Origin: Gammaproteobacteria bacterium
GTDB lineage: Bacteria > Pseudomonadota > Gammaproteobacteria > GRL18
DNA: 47,185 bases
Direction of reading: 5' to 3'
Assembly: GCA_016744995.1 (NCBI GenBank)
Contig: JADGDG010000028.1
Location: forward strand, 1-47,185
The translations under genes were made by a program, and so were the position numbers. This document shows, piece after piece, positions 31,491 through 39,733 of this stretch. Every line of letters starts with the position of its first letter. Position 1 is the stretch's first letter. The notes under the pieces were generated by a model. The model searched no databases and had not been told where the DNA came from. It saw only the letters and a list, made by a program, of their open reading frames with translations.

Positions 31491-34019
31491 TTATTCTGTG
31501 TTTTCTTGAAGTTCTTCCAGAACAGCATCCATTGCACGTTCAAAAACAGGCGATTCATCAAGAATTTTGGCTTGTTTTTTTCTTAATGCATCACTAAGCC
31601 CCTGCAGGGATTTTTCTGCAATTTGACCTGTCTGGGTAACAAAAATAAAGGCACTGGCATCTTCACTCATCCAGGAGATTTTTGCCCGGTAACTTTTTTT
31701 GTCAGCACCATAAAACTCAACCCAGGCCCCAGCTGTCAGGTTTCGAGCCTGGCGTGCAAAGGTATCTTCAACCAGATCATCATTATTATTATCATCGGCA
31801 ATTGCATTTTCAGAGCCGTCTTCAAGTGAGGCCAGTAAGTCTTCTTCTTCCAGAGCACTGAGGTTAGATAAGTTACCATCAAGCATAATGTCAACACCGG
31901 CATCAATACTTTCTAGTTCTTCAGGTGTCAGTTCACTACTACTATCGGGACTGTCAGCAGTATTCTGGGTATCAGAACTGCGTCTTTTCAGGTTCATGCT
32001 GGTGGATATATAGGCAGTATCATTTTTTGACAGCTCATTGTCATTGATGTTCTGGCCTTTCATACAGGCAAGGTGACAATTTTGCAGATCCTGTAACAGT
32101 TGTTCACGGAGATCTTTGGGGTAGTGGATTCTGTCTAGTCCTGCATTAAGTGCATTTAAAATGCCGGGAATGACTCTTACCAACTGCTTCTGACTCTGAA
32201 TATCGATTTTGGGATCAATACTCCAGATTAAAGTGTCAACAAAGGTCATTGCCATGTCCCACTCATCGCTCTCCATACCATCGCTGAAGAAGATATTGAT
32301 CATGACGTCTTTCCAGACTCGCTCAAGCAACAGGTTGATATTATGAGGCAGTTCTTTGGTGCTCATGCGAGAACTGAGTTCTGTATTGACCAGCTTGAGT
32401 GCGGCGTCTCTGGAAGGACCCTGCTTAAGGCTGATGCCCTGGTTAAACTGAGTCAGGAAACGGTGCAAATCCTCAAGTATCTCATTAAAAAATGAAGAAT
32501 CGCTTTCGGGAGTCTGTTCATTGGCAATGCGGCTGACAAGACTCTCAAGTTTGAGATACAGAGGGTTATCGTGCGCGGTGACATTATCAGTGATGCCTAG
32601 CCCGGCATTAGCCAGTTCATTTAACAGTTTTCTGGCAGGATGAGATTTGTTTCTGAAAAAGCTTTTGTCCTGCAAGGCTATTTTTATAATGGGTATTTGT
32701 AACCGGCTGAGTAAAGACTTGACTGAGTCAACCAGGTTGTTATCTCCGAGAATGAAGTCAAACAGCATACCAATGACATCGATAATATCATCGTCACTCT
32801 GATTAATGGCCTGCTTGTGTTGATTTGACTGCAATGATTGTTTCAGTGCTTCTTTCAGCAATTGACTTGTCATTGCACCACTTCCTGCGGCACTACTTCC
32901 TGTCGTACTATCTGGCTGGGTTGCATTGTTATAGAGTTCAGGAGATATTTCTACCTGAGACAGGGATGACATGACATCGTCTGTTGAAGCATATTGAGAT
33001 TGTGGTATGTGCTGCTCTGAACGATTATGAGAAATAAGTTGCTGGATCAATGCAAAAGCCTGGGCTTCTTCTGTGTTTGAGCCAGACTGAAAAGATGGGT
33101 GCTCAGGTTGACTATAACCAGTGCTTTCTTGTCCATCGTCCTGTACTGGACTATGCATAAGTCCACCAAGGCCAACACCTCCACCAGCAGGATCAGTTTG
33201 CTTCTTTACTGTGTTTTTATAACTGGTTTTAAGGTTGGGAAGGATATTTTGTTCAACAAGTAAGTGGTTTGCATTATCATAGAGTTCGTGAAGTTTAGTA
33301 ATAAAGTTAATATCAAAAAGCTTAAAAACGAGTAATTTAACTTTAATTTCAGCATCAAGTGTTGTGACTGCAAGAGCAAATGACTTACAAAATGAAGTTG
33401 GCCCAAGAGGATTATTTTCCGTATTGATATTTAAACCTTTATAGAGATACGAAAGGCGCTGGTTTAACTGATTAAGGCTCTCTTTATTATCCCGCTCTGC
33501 CTTGGCTATCATGTTATGTGTGGCCAGATCTTCTTCAAGGTTATCATCAGCAACCAGAGATAAATTTTCCATGTCTGTCTCGGCTGTGGTGTGATTTAAC
33601 TCACCCAGTATGGCCTCTTTGGAAAAACTTTGATCCACATTTGTAATAAATTCTTCATAGGCTATGCTGCGGCGTAAACGAATAATTCGCATGGCATCGA
33701 AATAAGTATTTTGATCGGTTGAATTTTCTGATTTTTCAGCCATTTCAAATAACTGGGTGTCGACATTGTCAAATAACGTAGATATGGCATCATTTGTCCA
33801 TTGACTGGTCTGTTGGATTAAATCTCCTAATGGACCTTCAGGCGTCATTGAATTTTGTGCTCCCTTTTTGGGTAAAGAGTCTTGTGCTACTGAGTTATGC
33901 TGTAGATAGTCTTCTTGTGTTAAACTATTTTTTTGATGATGCTCTGGGCGTAAGTCATCTTCTTTAGAAGTTTTCTTCCCTTGACGGCCAAACTGTAAAA
34001 TATTATTTTTAGGTTGCAT
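31491..34019 (-). CDS. DUF1631 family protein
   Basis: A large soluble protein of about 842 residues, recognisable as DUF1631 by FFSDGMESDEWDMAMTFVD-type helices, DRIHYPKDLREQLL and the C-terminal block WVEFYGADKKSYRAKISWMS. The N-terminal ~70 residues and about 270-400 are polar, Gln/Ser-rich and probably disordered. The final ~100 residues look like a small beta-barrel of PilZ type; this is inference, and no clear c-di-GMP RxxxR motif is seen. I start at ATG 34019; a GTG three codons upstream is an alternative. It is followed directly by the retropepsin-like gene. Function is unknown. Confidence 0.83.
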   Translation of the reverse strand: MQPKNNILQFGRQGKKTSKEDDLRPEHHQKNSLTQEDYLQHNSVAQDSLPKKGAQNSMTPEGPLGDLIQQTSQWTNDAISTLFDNVDTQLFEMAEKSENSTDQNTYFDAMRIIRLRRSIAYEEFITNVDQSFSKEAILGELNHTTAETDMENLSLVADDNLEEDLATHNMIAKAERDNKESLNQLNQRLSYLYKGLNINTENNPLGPTSFCKSFALAVTTLDAEIKVKLLVFKLFDINFITKLHELYDNANHLLVEQNILPNLKTSYKNTVKKQTDPAGGGVGLGGLMHSPVQDDGQESTGYSQPEHPSFQSGSNTEEAQAFALIQQLISHNRSEQHIPQSQYASTDDVMSSLSQVEISPELYNNATQPDSTTGSSAAGSGAMTSQLLKEALKQSLQSNQHKQAINQSDDDIIDVIGMLFDFILGDNNLVDSVKSLLSRLQIPIIKIALQDKSFFRNKSHPARKLLNELANAGLGITDNVTAHDNPLYLKLESLVSRIANEQTPESDSSFFNEILEDLHRFLTQFNQGISLKQGPSRDAALKLVNTELSSRMSTKELPHNINLLLERVWKDVMINIFFSDGMESDEWDMAMTFVDTLIWSIDPKIDIQSQKQLVRVIPGILNALNAGLDRIHYPKDLREQLLQDLQNCHLACMKGQNINDNELSKNDTAYISTSMNLKRRSSDTQNTADSPDSSSELTPEELESIDAGVDIMLDGNLSNLSALEEEDLLASLEDGSENAIADDNNNDDLVEDTFARQARNLTAGAWVEFYGADKKSYRAKISWMSEDASAFIFVTQTGQIAEKSLQGLSDALRKKQAKILDESPVFERAMDAVLEELQENTE

Positions 34020-34062
34020 TTTAAACACACCATGTTCTGTTTTTTTGATTGTCGTCAGGACT

Positions 34063-34118
34063 CTGTGTTTAAACCACAGGCTTTAAAACATAAGTTTAAA
34101 ACCATGGGCTTAAAAAAC
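34063..34118. repeat. Imperfect direct repeat and palindrome near the DUF1631 start
   Basis: GTTTAAACCACAGGCTTTAA at 34067 onward is repeated as GTTTAAAACCATGGGCTTAA at 34094 onward. The first copy overlaps the palindrome CTGTG/CACAG (34063-34067 with 34075-34079). It lies 35-90 bp upstream of DUF1631 and could be a tandem operator. Confidence 0.4.
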
Positions 34119-34258
34119 ATAGTCCCCAAGCAGTAGTTAGACTTTTGAGTATAATGAGATCATAATAATTATCTGTCAAAATGTCTTTGAGCTAGTCCAC
34201 AATCACAATAAAATAGCAAAATAAAAATTAGCAAATTTACTGTTTCACTTTATTGTAT

Positions 34259-34294
34259 GGTTACTGTATAGAGAGAGTGTATATTACAGTAACC
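34259..34294. promoter_or_regulatory. Perfect 10-bp inverted repeat upstream of ampD
   Basis: GGTTACTGTA (34259-34268) is exactly complementary to TACAGTAACC (34285-34294), 16 nt apart. It lies about 115 bp before ampD. The two-half-site spacing suits a dimeric regulator, though an mRNA hairpin is possible. Confidence 0.45.
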
Positions 34295-34327
34295 GCTATA
34301 ATTAGAAAATTATATCTATTATCTTTA

Positions 34328-34360
34328 ACTTCAATAATAGACTATTTATTGAAGTTTTTC
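34328..34360 (+). terminator. Terminator-like hairpin in the ampD leader
   Basis: ACTTCAATAA (34328-34337) pairs exactly with TTATTGAAGT (34346-34355) around 8 nt, and TTTT follows. The stem is AT-rich, so termination would be weak. If transcription starts upstream of it, ampD could be subject to attenuation. Confidence 0.4.
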
Positions 34361-34407
34361 ACTGCATTTTTAAACTTAAAACAAAACAAAGGTTTTTTTT
34401 TAATAAT

Positions 34408-35016
34408 ATGTACTATATATCTGACGGCTGGTTTGAGCAAGCTCGTAAAGTGTGCTCACCCAACTATAACAAAAGGCCTGATAATACTGCCGTTAATGCC
34501 ATCATTATTCACTCAATTTCATTGCCGCCAGGTTGCTATGATGGTGATGATATCAGTCAGTTTTTTTCTAATCTGCTGGATTGTGATAAAGATCCTTATT
34601 ATGATGCCATTCGTGATATGCAGGTTTCTGCTCATTTACTTATTCGCCGAACCGGTGAATTGATTCAATATGTCAGTTGTCACTCACGTGCCTGGCATGC
34701 CGGTCAGTCTCAATTGGCCGGGCAGGATAATTGTAATAATTTTTCCATAGGAATTGAGCTGGAAGGGACGGATAGCAGCCTCTTTGAGAGTCTTCAATAT
34801 GATACCCTGACTGCTGTGGTGATGTCTTTAATGAGTTATTTTCCAGAAATTACTCAGGAGCGCATTGTTGGTCATAGTGACATTGCCCCGGGTCGCAAAA
34901 CAGACCCTGGAACAGGCTTTAATTGGTCGCAGTGGCAAACACAACTCAATGATAAAAATACGCTGAATAGTTATAAAAAAACTAGTAATATCAATGAAAA
35001 TAATGAGAAAGAGTAA
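34408..35016 (+). CDS. ampD: 1,6-anhydro-N-acetylmuramyl-L-alanine amidase AmpD
   Basis: This cytoplasmic zinc amidase cuts 1,6-anhydroMurNAc from the stem peptide during peptidoglycan recycling, and so keeps AmpR-type inducers low. In the 202-residue protein the zinc ligands are His35 (AIIIHSISLPPG), His156 and Asp166 (GHSDIAPGRKTDPG), with catalytic Glu117 (SIGIELEG) and Lys164. SPNYNKRPD at the N-terminus is typical. The C-terminal ~20 residues are polar and variable. The DUF2797 gene follows 2 bp later, so they are co-transcribed. No ampC or ampR is nearby. Confidence 0.95.
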   Translation: MYYISDGWFEQARKVCSPNYNKRPDNTAVNAIIIHSISLPPGCYDGDDISQFFSNLLDCDKDPYYDAIRDMQVSAHLLIRRTGELIQYVSCHSRAWHAGQSQLAGQDNCNNFSIGIELEGTDSSLFESLQYDTLTAVVMSLMSYFPEITQERIVGHSDIAPGRKTDPGTGFNWSQWQTQLNDKNTLNSYKKTSNINENNEKE

Positions 35017-35018
35017 GA

Positions 35019-35864
35019 ATGACAGTTTATAGTGGGCATTTACGAAAAATGCAGGTTCGATATGTAAATTCACAGACAGCAGTTGAATATTTTTTAACCC
35101 TGGCTGAGGTATCCGGCGAGGTTTTATTGAATGCTATGCTGGGTAAAAAATTAACAATTCAATTTAAAAATGAAATTCATTGTGTTGCCTGTGGACGTAA
35201 AAGTAATAAAAGTTTCAACCAGGGGCATTGTTACCCCTGTTTTATGCGTTTAGCATCTTGTGATAAATGCATTATGAGTCCGGAAAAATGCCATTATGAG
35301 CAAGGGACTTGCAGGGAACCTCAGTGGGGGGAGGAGCACTGTATGCAGTCGCACTATGTTTATCTGGCTAACTCTTCAGGCTTAAAGGTTGGTATTACTC
35401 GTGGTGATCAGCTGCCTGTTCGCTGGATTGACCAGGGGGCTATCCAGGCACTGCCTGTCTTTAAAGTCAGCCAGCGTTATTATTCCGGCCTGGTGGAAAT
35501 TTTGTATAAACAATCAGTTTCTGATCGAACTCAGTGGCAAAGAATGCTCAAAGGTCAGGTTGAACCAATGGATCTGATTCAGCACCAGCAAGCATTAAAA
35601 AATAATTTTTCTGAACAAATTGAAGCGATGCAGGCAGATTTACCGGAAGGTGCGATTGAAACCATAGAAAATGACTCAATGACTGAAATCCTTTATCCCG
35701 TGGATGTTTATCCAGAAAAAATAAAATCCTTTAATCTGGATAAACAGCCCCTGGTTGAAGGCACTTTAATGGGCATAAAAGGGCAATACCTGATATTGGA
35801 TACAGGTGTCATTAATGTCCGTAAATTTTCAGGTTATCATGTTGATTTTGGAGTGGAATCATGA
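35019..35864 (+). CDS. DUF2797 family protein with Cys-rich and GIY-YIG-like segment
   Basis: The 281-residue protein of unknown function carries nine cysteines between 55 and 108 (CVACGRK, CYPCF, CDKCI, then single C at 91, 98, 108), likely two zinc sites. After them comes HYVYLANSSGLKVGITRG (111-129) with RWIDQGA. The Y-V-Y ... K-V-G-I-T-R pattern resembles the first strands and Arg of GIY-YIG nuclease domains; this is my inference. The C-terminus contains a beta-rich segment (GIKGQYLILDTGVINVRKF). It follows ampD by 2 bp and its 3' end overlaps the convergent receiver gene by 28 bp. Confidence 0.83.
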   Translation: MTVYSGHLRKMQVRYVNSQTAVEYFLTLAEVSGEVLLNAMLGKKLTIQFKNEIHCVACGRKSNKSFNQGHCYPCFMRLASCDKCIMSPEKCHYEQGTCREPQWGEEHCMQSHYVYLANSSGLKVGITRGDQLPVRWIDQGAIQALPVFKVSQRYYSGLVEILYKQSVSDRTQWQRMLKGQVEPMDLIQHQQALKNNFSEQIEAMQADLPEGAIETIENDSMTEILYPVDVYPEKIKSFNLDKQPLVEGTLMGIKGQYLILDTGVINVRKFSGYHVDFGVES

Positions 35865-36319
35865 ACAAGAATACGTTGGCTCAGGCGTATGAGTTTGTCT
35901 TTGTTCATGGGTTTTACCATAAAGCAGCAGGCCCCCAGTTTTTTGGCCCAGATCCTTCCCGATGACTGTTCTTCGCCGCTGATTAATACAATAGGGATGT
36001 GTTTCGTGGATGCCTGACGCTTCAGGTAACGTGTAGCCTGAAAACCATTAAGATTTGGCATGACTATATCCATCAGGATTAGATCAGGTTGTTCCTGTCT
36101 GGCTTTAAGGATCCCTTCCTTGCCGTCAAAAGCGGCAATTGTATGATACCCCGCATCGCCAAGCCATTTTCTACAGGCTGCAACTTGAGTTTTTGAGTCA
36201 TCAACAATCAGAATTTTGGCATTATTATTAACAACAGGCTCAATTGGGTTTAGGCTTAATTTTTTTTCAGCCTTTTTTGAAGATGAAAAAAAGTTGCTCA
36301 GGCGCGAAAGAAGGCTCAT
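35837..36319 (-). CDS. Stand-alone response-regulator receiver protein (CheY/PilH-like)
   Basis: The 160-residue protein has a basic, serine-rich N-terminal tail of about 33 residues and one receiver domain: acidic pair Asp40-Asp41 (ILIVDDSKTQ), phospho-acceptor Asp84 (LILMDIVMPNLNG), Ser114 and Lys136 (MVKPMNK). There is no output domain. I chose ATG 36319, which has AGGGA 6 bp upstream; the open frame extends 74 codons further into the dxs end but without a family-like sequence. PilG/PilH-type pilus or chemotaxis roles are possible, but no kinase is near. It lies downstream of dxs on the same strand, 136 bp away. Confidence 0.87.
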   Translation of the reverse strand: MSLLSRLSNFFSSSKKAEKKLSLNPIEPVVNNNAKILIVDDSKTQVAACRKWLGDAGYHTIAAFDGKEGILKARQEQPDLILMDIVMPNLNGFQATRYLKRQASTKHIPIVLISGEEQSSGRIWAKKLGACCFMVKPMNKDKLIRLSQRILVHDSTPKST

Positions 36320-36455
36320 TGATTTCCCTATTTTTTTGGAAGTCTGCCTGAGAATAGAAATGTATGCAGCAGGTGCTCTATTTTTTGGACTGCTTCCTGA
36401 ACGTTTTGCCAATAAATGAAGTATAAATATCCTGGCTAAGGATAGCAAGCCTTTG

Positions 36456-38420
36456 TCAGAGCGGCAGTTTTTCCAGAATTGTTTTAACCAGCCCCGGGCA
36501 ATCAAGGCCATAGTTATGATGAATTTGCTGTTGCGTGGCATGTTCGGGAAAGCTGTCTGGTAAGCCCAGATTTATGATCGGGCAGAGAGAGCCCAGACTG
36601 AGCAGACTTTCATTGACTGCGCTTCCGGCACCACCAATGATGCTATTGTCTTCCAGGGTGATGAGCAGATCACAGGCTTTAATCACATCATGAATTAAAT
36701 GAGTGTCCAGAGGTTTAATAAAACGCATATTAAAGATCTGAATTGCATATTGTTCTTGCAGCTCATTTGCGGCTTGTAATGCTTGATTCAGCAAACTGCC
36801 AAAGCTTAAGATGACTACTTTTTTTAATGAAGGTTTTTTATTGGCAGCAGTCAGTGCACAGTGGTTGTCAAAAGCTAATTCAGCTTTTCCTTTTTCAAGC
36901 TGAAGTGATTGCTGCTTATTGATGCCTGCACCTGTGCCTTTGCCTCTTGGGTAACGAACAGCAACGGGAGAATTAAGAGCAAACCCAAAATCCAGCATGT
37001 GGTAGCATTCATTCTCATCAGCAGGAGCCATGATAGTCATATTCGGAATACAGCGCATAAAACTCAAATCAAAGCTGCCTGTGTGGGTGGCGCCATCACC
37101 ACCAACAATGCCACTGCGATCAATGGCAAATAAAACAGAGAGGTTTTGTAAAGCAACATCATGAATAAGCTGGTCATAGGCTCGCTGTAGAAAAGAGGAG
37201 TATATGGCAACAACGGGTTTCAAACCCTCACAAGCCATGCCTGCCGCTAACGTCACACTATGCTGCTCGGCAATTCCAACATCATAATATCGATCAGAAA
37301 ATTGTTCAGAAAATGCTACCAGACCAGAGCCTTCACGCATAGCTGGCGTAATTCCGATTAGTTTCTTATCTTTAAGTGCCGCATCAATTATCCATTCACT
37401 AAAGATCTGGGTATAGGTTAAATGGACAGGAGGAGATGCAATGGCAGAGATATCTGTTTTAGCAGCTTCATTTTCATTAGCCTCTGTTTGATTGATAAAT
37501 TTACTATAAAAACCAGGTGCTGCTGCATGATACTGTGTGGGGTTCTGCTCTGCTGGCTCAAAGCCTTTGCCTTTTTGTGTGACCACATGTAAAAACTGAG
37601 GGCCGGGCAATTTCCGGATATTTTTTAAGGTGGTCAGTAAGGCAGGTAAATCGTGTCCATCAATGGGACCTATATAATTAAAGCCTAATTCTTCGAATAA
37701 GGTACCGGGGATGATCATCCCTTTCATATGTTCTTCTGCGCGACAGGCCAGTTCCCAGACGGAGGGCATGGAACTGAGTACTTTTTTTGAATTGGATTTG
37801 ACGGTAGAGTAAAATTTCCCAGATAATACTTTAGCAAAATAATTTGATAAACCACCGACATTTGGTGAGATTGACATATCATTGTCATTTAAAATAACTA
37901 ATAAATCAGCATCCAGATCTCCGGCATGATTCAATGCTTCAAATGCCATGCCTGCCGTCATGGCGCCATCACCAATAACAGCAATGGACTTTTGTTTTGA
38001 ATCATTTTGCTTTGCCGCAATGGCCATACCTAAAGCGGCGCTGATAGAAGTACTTGAATGCCCGACACCAAAGGCATCATAAGGACTTTCAGCTCGTTTT
38101 GGAAAGCCTGAAAGTCCATCTTTTATACGAATAGTATCCAGTTGTTCAGCACGTCCGGTAAGTATTTTATGAGGATACGCCTGGTGGCCGACATCCCAGA
38201 TTATTTTGTCATTTGGAGTGTCAAAAACCTGGTGCAGAGCAATGGTTAATTCAACAGCTCCCAGATTAGAAGATAGGTGCCCACCAATTTTGTCCAGAGT
38301 GTGTAGTAAATACAGTCGGATCTCTTTAGCTAAGAGTAATAACTGGTCGATATCAAGATCGTTTAAGTCATCAGGTGAATTGATGGACGCTAACAATTGA
38401 TATCGTAAAAGATCGGTCAT
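36456..38420 (-). CDS. dxs: 1-deoxy-D-xylulose-5-phosphate synthase
   Basis: This thiamine-diphosphate enzyme condenses pyruvate and glyceraldehyde-3-P in the first MEP pathway step. The 654-residue protein shows LSSNLGAVELTIALH, DVGHQAYPHKILTGR, and the TPP motif GDGAMTAGMAFEALNHAG ... NDNDMSIS. DGHDLPALL, the transketolase Tyr-binding part GIAEQHSVTLAAGMA and AIDRSGIVGGDGATHTG follow. Insertions near 310-325 and 510-530 make it slightly longer than the E. coli enzyme (620). xseB-ispA-dxs on one strand is the usual gammaproteobacterial set; 103 bp separate ispA from dxs. Confidence 0.97.
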   Translation of the reverse strand: MTDLLRYQLLASINSPDDLNDLDIDQLLLLAKEIRLYLLHTLDKIGGHLSSNLGAVELTIALHQVFDTPNDKIIWDVGHQAYPHKILTGRAEQLDTIRIKDGLSGFPKRAESPYDAFGVGHSSTSISAALGMAIAAKQNDSKQKSIAVIGDGAMTAGMAFEALNHAGDLDADLLVILNDNDMSISPNVGGLSNYFAKVLSGKFYSTVKSNSKKVLSSMPSVWELACRAEEHMKGMIIPGTLFEELGFNYIGPIDGHDLPALLTTLKNIRKLPGPQFLHVVTQKGKGFEPAEQNPTQYHAAAPGFYSKFINQTEANENEAAKTDISAIASPPVHLTYTQIFSEWIIDAALKDKKLIGITPAMREGSGLVAFSEQFSDRYYDVGIAEQHSVTLAAGMACEGLKPVVAIYSSFLQRAYDQLIHDVALQNLSVLFAIDRSGIVGGDGATHTGSFDLSFMRCIPNMTIMAPADENECYHMLDFGFALNSPVAVRYPRGKGTGAGINKQQSLQLEKGKAELAFDNHCALTAANKKPSLKKVVILSFGSLLNQALQAANELQEQYAIQIFNMRFIKPLDTHLIHDVIKACDLLITLEDNSIIGGAGSAVNESLLSLGSLCPIINLGLPDSFPEHATQQQIHHNYGLDCPGLVKTILEKLPL

Positions 38421-38442
38421 TTTTACAGCAGAACTCTTTATT

Positions 38443-38483
38443 AAAGTTAGGTTGAAACTCTTTTATTCAAAGTAGGTTGAAAC
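38443..38483. repeat. Imperfect direct repeat between ispA and dxs
   Basis: AAAGTTAGGTTGAAAC (38443-38458) and AAAGTAGGTTGAAAC (38469-38483) repeat with a 26-bp period, just upstream of dxs. It may be a tandem protein-binding site or a chance duplication. Confidence 0.35.
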
Positions 38484-38523
38484 CTTCAAGTCTCAATAAG
38501 TCAACTTGAGAGTATACCTTAAT

Positions 38524-39408
38524 TTAATGATCACGGGTAATAATATATTCAGAAAGCCAACGTAGTGGATCGGCTTTTTGATCAAATTGAGTCAGACTTT
38601 CCAGGGCATTTTGGTGACATTGCTGCGCCATTTTTTTTGCGCCTTTCAGACCCAGTAGTGCTGGGTAGGTGGCTTTATTCAGGCTGACATCCGCACCTTG
38701 CTGTTTGCCAAGAGTCAGGGTATCGGACTCTATATCCAGAATGTCATCCTTAATCTGAAATGAGAGACCGATATTTTTAGCATAATTTTTTAATGCTTTA
38801 AACTCCTCGGAGGTTGTCTGGGCAGAACACAATGCTCCTAATTGGACACTGGCAAGGATCAAAGCGCCAGTTTTGTGTTCATGCATGGTTTTGAGTTGTT
38901 GCAGAGACAAAATTTTTCCCGTGGCTGATAAGTCTATGGCCTGACCGCCTGCCATACCTGCTGCTCCACTGGCATGCGCCAGAGCTTGAATCATTGCTAA
39001 ATTGAGGGGTGCGCCAAGAAGGGTGTTTTGGCTGAGTACTTCAAAGGCCAGAGTTTGCAGAGCATCACCGGTCAAAAGAGCTGTTGCTTCAGAAAATTGT
39101 TTGTGGCAGGTGGGTTTACCTCTGCGTAAATCATCATCATCCATTGCCGGCATATCATCATGTACCAGTGAATAACAGTGAATCAGTTCAACGGCACAGG
39201 CAGAGGCATCCTGATGTTCAGGGGAAATGCCAAGTGCCTGACCTGTGAGGTAGACTAATAGAGGGCGGACTCGTTTACCGCCATTAAAGACACTATAATG
39301 TATTGCCTGATGCAATTCAGCAGCAATATCTGAAGTGTTTTCTATAAGTTGTTCAAGTGCTCGATCAACTCTCTGCTGGTACTGCTGTGTCAGCTGCTTT
39401 AAAGGCAC
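38524..39408 (-). CDS. ispA: Farnesyl diphosphate synthase (geranyltranstransferase)
   Basis: It joins isopentenyl-PP with dimethylallyl-PP and geranyl-PP to give farnesyl-PP, precursor of ubiquinone and undecaprenyl lipids. The 294-residue protein has the first aspartate motif HDDMPAMDDDDLRRG with the four-residue spacing typical of bacterial farnesyl-PP synthases, GGKRVRPLL, and the second motif FQIKDDILD. The start is GTG at 39408, sharing its first base with the last base of the xseB stop codon, so the two are translationally coupled. Confidence 0.96.
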   Translation of the reverse strand: MPLKQLTQQYQQRVDRALEQLIENTSDIAAELHQAIHYSVFNGGKRVRPLLVYLTGQALGISPEHQDASACAVELIHCYSLVHDDMPAMDDDDLRRGKPTCHKQFSEATALLTGDALQTLAFEVLSQNTLLGAPLNLAMIQALAHASGAAGMAGGQAIDLSATGKILSLQQLKTMHEHKTGALILASVQLGALCSAQTTSEEFKALKNYAKNIGLSFQIKDDILDIESDTLTLGKQQGADVSLNKATYPALLGLKGAKKMAQQCHQNALESLTQFDQKADPLRWLSEYIITRDH

Positions 39409-39695
39409 TATTTTTCACCACCGGTCTTGTTGTCATTCATATTGTTACTACCAGAGAAGTCTTCAAGAGCCGGTTTGCCATTTTCACTCAGTAATATCTG
39501 CACTTTTTGCTGGGCATCAGTCAGGGCACTTTGACAGGCCCGGGTCAGATTAATGCCGCGCTCAAAATCCTGTAGAGATTGTTCCAGACTTAAGTCGCCA
39601 TTTTCCAGGGCATCGACCAGTTTTTCTAACTCATTGAGTGATGATTCAAAGTTAAAACTGTTGTTTTCTTTCTTTTTTTGCTCTTTTTGGGTCAT
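39408..39695 (-). CDS. xseB: Exodeoxyribonuclease VII small subunit
   Basis: The 95-residue protein has the two-helix family core FESSLNELEKLVDALENGD and LSLEQSLQDFERGINL, then CQSALTDAQQKVQIL. It binds XseA to make the single-strand exonuclease VII. The N-terminal KKK stretch and C-terminal Asn/Gly tail are variable. xseA is not here, as usual; xseB travels with ispA and dxs. Confidence 0.93.
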   Translation of the reverse strand: MTQKEQKKKENNSFNFESSLNELEKLVDALENGDLSLEQSLQDFERGINLTRACQSALTDAQQKVQILLSENGKPALEDFSGSNNMNDNKTGGEK

Positions 39696-39733
39696 ATCTT
39701 TCGGCTTATTCGAGGTTTCAGGTCAGTTAATGG

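Larger units (their letters stand above)
34029..34407. other. DUF1631 / ampD divergent intergenic region
   Basis: This 379-bp AT-rich gap has no gene I accept. It holds an imperfect direct repeat with a small palindrome (34063-34118), a lone TATAAT at 34150-34155, and two perfect 10-bp inverted repeats before ampD (34259-34294 and 34328-34355). Confidence 0.6.

Noticed and set aside
34253..34663. 136-codon plus-strand frame overlapping the ampD start
   Set aside because: Out of frame with ampD, which has clear zinc ligands; the early part is AT-rich intergenic DNA.
35339..35470. Homing endonuclease or mobile intron based on the GIY-YIG-like segment
   Set aside because: The segment lies within a full-length DUF2797 protein in an operon with ampD; no intron or inserted gene is visible.
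36320..36541. 74-codon upstream extension of the receiver gene into the 3' end of dxs
   Set aside because: The extension is not receiver-like and overlaps dxs; ATG 36319 has a good ribosome binding site.
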